NCBI GenBank assembly: GCA_021823875.1
Contig: JAKAMD010000126.1
Location: 1-8,903, forward strand
Reading direction: 5' to 3'
DNA: 8,903 nt
Source of the DNA: Pseudomonadota bacterium
GTDB taxonomy: Bacteria; Pseudomonadota; Alphaproteobacteria; Rhizobiales; Xanthobacteraceae
In this document: positions 6,424-8,903 of the stretch, piece by piece
Position numbering within the stretch: the stretch's first letter is position 1
How the letters are laid out: each line of letters starts with the position of its first letter
Position numbers and translations under genes: made by a program
Notes under the pieces: generated by a model
The model's database searches: none
What the model was told of the DNA's origin: nothing
The model's input: the letters and a program-made list of their open reading frames with translations, nothing else

Positions 6424-7560
6424 ATGATCGCTGCGCCAAATTTGCCTTTAGCTCACGGATCAAACACCATTCGGCTTTTCCTTTGCGGCGACGTGATGCT
6501 CGGACGCGGCATCGATCAAATACTGCCTTATCCATGCGCGCCGCAGCTTCACGAGGACTACGTGCGCTCTGCCCTCGGTTATGTGACGCTTGCGGAAGAC
6601 GCCAACGGGCCAATCAAACGGCCGGTTACCCCTTCCTACGTCTGGGGCGACGCGCTCGATGAATTGAAGCGGGCGCGACCCGATGCGCGCGTCATCAATC
6701 TCGAAACAAGCATCACGCGCAGCGAGGACTATGAACCGAAAGGCATCAATTACCGCATGAGTCCCGAAAATGCGGAATGCCTCAGGGCGACTGGTATCGA
6801 CTGCTGTCTGCTCGCCAATAACCACATGCTCGATTGGGGCCGCTCCGGATTGCTTGAGACGCTCGCGACATTGAAGCGTCTCGGAATCGCAGGGGCCGGT
6901 GCCGGACACGACCGTGCCGAAGCGGCTGCGCCGGCGATCTTGCCAGTTGCCGGCAAGGGCCGCGTCCTGATCTTTTCGTTTGCAACGGCGGACAGCGGCG
7001 TGCCGCGCCACTGGGCAGCTACCGAACAAGGCCCCGGCATCAATCTGCTTACCGGCCTGTCCGAGCAAACCATTTCACGCCTTGCCGACCGAATCTCACG
7101 GGAACGGCGCGCGGGCGATGTCATCGTTGCCTCGATTCATTGGGGACCGAACTGGGGCTACACCGTTCCGGACGAGCAAAGACAGTTTGCCCACGGCCTG
7201 ATCGACCATGCCGGCGTGTCGGTCGTTCATGGCCACTCGTCGCACCACCCCAAAGCCATCGAGCTCTACAATGAACGGCTGATCCTCTATGGCTGCGGCG
7301 ACTTTATCAATGATTACGAAGGTATCCGAGGCTACGAGGCGTTCCGTGACGACCTTGCGTCAATGTACTTCGTGGGTGTCGCGCCCGCGAATGGAGCGCT
7401 CGTCAGCGTTGAGCTTGTCCCGCTCCAGATCAAACGGCTCCGCCTCAATCGCGCGACCGAAACGGATATCGCCTGGCTCCAGCAGACGCTCGACCGGGAA
7501 AGCCGGGCCTTTGGCACCAGGATCATCACCGCTCCCGGTGGGCGGCTGTCGCCGCAATAG
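6424..7560 (+). CDS. CapA family metallophosphatase-like protein
   Basis: A 378-residue protein of the CapA/PgsA family (PGA_cap, calcineurin-like phosphoesterase superfamily). The metal-site motifs appear in order: GDVMLGR (22-28), NLETSIT (92-98), ANNHMLDWG (131-139), HWGPNWG (239-245), HGHSSHHP (269-276) and GDFINDY (292-298). All expected Asp, Glu, Asn and His ligands are present, so it is probably an active two-metal hydrolase. Secreted or anchored CapA proteins act in poly-gamma-glutamate capsule making. This one has no signal peptide or transmembrane segment and no capsule genes beside it, so a cytoplasmic phosphatase or peptide-bond-directed role is more likely. The frame is open to 6307, but that overlaps the DUF2267 gene by over 100 bases. 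The ATG at 6424, ten bases after that stop, fits an operon and begins the fold properly. Confidence 0.9.
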   Translation: MIAAPNLPLAHGSNTIRLFLCGDVMLGRGIDQILPYPCAPQLHEDYVRSALGYVTLAEDANGPIKRPVTPSYVWGDALDELKRARPDARVINLETSITRSEDYEPKGINYRMSPENAECLRATGIDCCLLANNHMLDWGRSGLLETLATLKRLGIAGAGAGHDRAEAAAPAILPVAGKGRVLIFSFATADSGVPRHWAATEQGPGINLLTGLSEQTISRLADRISRERRAGDVIVASIHWGPNWGYTVPDEQRQFAHGLIDHAGVSVVHGHSSHHPKAIELYNERLILYGCGDFINDYEGIRGYEAFRDDLASMYFVGVAPANGALVSVELVPLQIKRLRLNRATETDIAWLQQTLDRESRAFGTRIITAPGGRLSPQ

Positions 7561-7693
7561 CAACCCTAGCCCACACCAAGCGCCCGCAACTGCCTCAACG
7601 CCGAAACGCTTGCCCGCCATTTGCCGACCATCGGCCGACCCCCGCGGCCCAACGCCGGAAAGCCGCTTCCGCCGCCGCCCGGCCCGGGCTCAC

Positions 7694-7739
7694 CACTTTG
7701 TCCCACATCAAAGTGAGACCGGCGCAGCCTTGTTTTAAT
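7694..7739 (+). promoter_or_regulatory. FixK/FNR-like promoter of the ATPase operon
   Basis: A perfect inverted repeat, CACTTTG (7694-7700) and CAAAGTG (7709-7715) around eight bases, contains TTGTCCCACATCAA (7698-7711), a TTG-N8-CAA site with one non-consensus base in the left half. Thirty-two bases from its centre to that of TTTAAT (7734-7739, five of six matches to TATAAT) is the spacing of an activator bound at -41.5. Transcription would start near 7746, giving a leader of about 57 bases. The surrounding TTGTTTTAATTTGCTAAATTTG is strikingly AT-rich for this window. The rest of the gap, 7561-7690, shows only weak five-base stems (7623-7635, 7656-7671) that might end the CapA transcript. 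Confidence 0.5.
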
Positions 7740-7802
7740 TTGCTAAATTTGCCGGATCGAATCTGACGGCAGCCAGCCCCCTGGATCCAAGGACCGGCGG
7801 TG

Positions 7803-8903
<1,101 letters not shown>

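Noticed and set aside
7561..7690. Possible small gene or strong terminator between the CapA and ATPase genes
   Set aside because: Only a shadow frame and two five-base stems are visible; neither has a ribosome site or a T-run.

Overview
The window is GC-rich and densely coded. Its gene content points to an alphaproteobacterium, most likely of the Bradyrhizobium/Rhodopseudomonas branch of the Hyphomicrobiales. The grounds are protein style, a short cobalamin-dependent ribonucleotide reductase, DUF3775 and DUF2267 proteins, an alternate ('N-type') F-ATPase beta subunit, and FixK/FNR-like boxes of the TTG-N8-CAA type. The assignment is inference from sequence character, not from a search.

Left part (1-2549): an alpha/beta hydrolase gene (150-1046, +) converges on a two-gene minus-strand operon. 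That operon has a 3-hydroxyisobutyrate-dehydrogenase-type NAD(P) oxidoreductase (1602-2495) followed 26 bases later by a carboxymuconolactone decarboxylase-type protein (1168-1575). Two hairpins lie between the convergent stops (1071-1100 and 1127-1161). These three genes look like small-molecule catabolism; their substrates are not readable from sequence.

Middle part (2496-7560): after a divergent intergenic region with a perfect 14-base FNR/FixK palindrome (2636-2649), all genes run on the + strand. They are a short class II (adenosylcobalamin) ribonucleotide reductase, a DUF3775 protein, a YbhB/YbcL (PEBP-like) protein, a 76-residue unknown protein, a DUF2267 protein and a CapA-type metallophosphatase-like protein. 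The last four are 10-18 bases apart and form an operon. A second, weaker TTG-N8-CAA box (4629-4642) precedes the DUF3775 gene.

Right part (7561-8903): a 242-base intergenic region carries a third TTG-N8-CAA site inside a perfect inverted repeat (7694-7715). A TTTAAT -10-like hexamer sits at exactly the spacing expected for FNR/FixK activation. It leads into the first 367 codons of an alternate-type F1-ATPase beta subunit, cut by the window end.

The unifying reading, which is inference, is a low-oxygen survival cluster. It combines oxygen-independent deoxynucleotide synthesis, an auxiliary ion-pumping ATPase, and small stress-type proteins of unknown function, possibly under one FixK/FNR-family regulator. 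No RNA genes, mobile elements or CRISPR arrays were seen.
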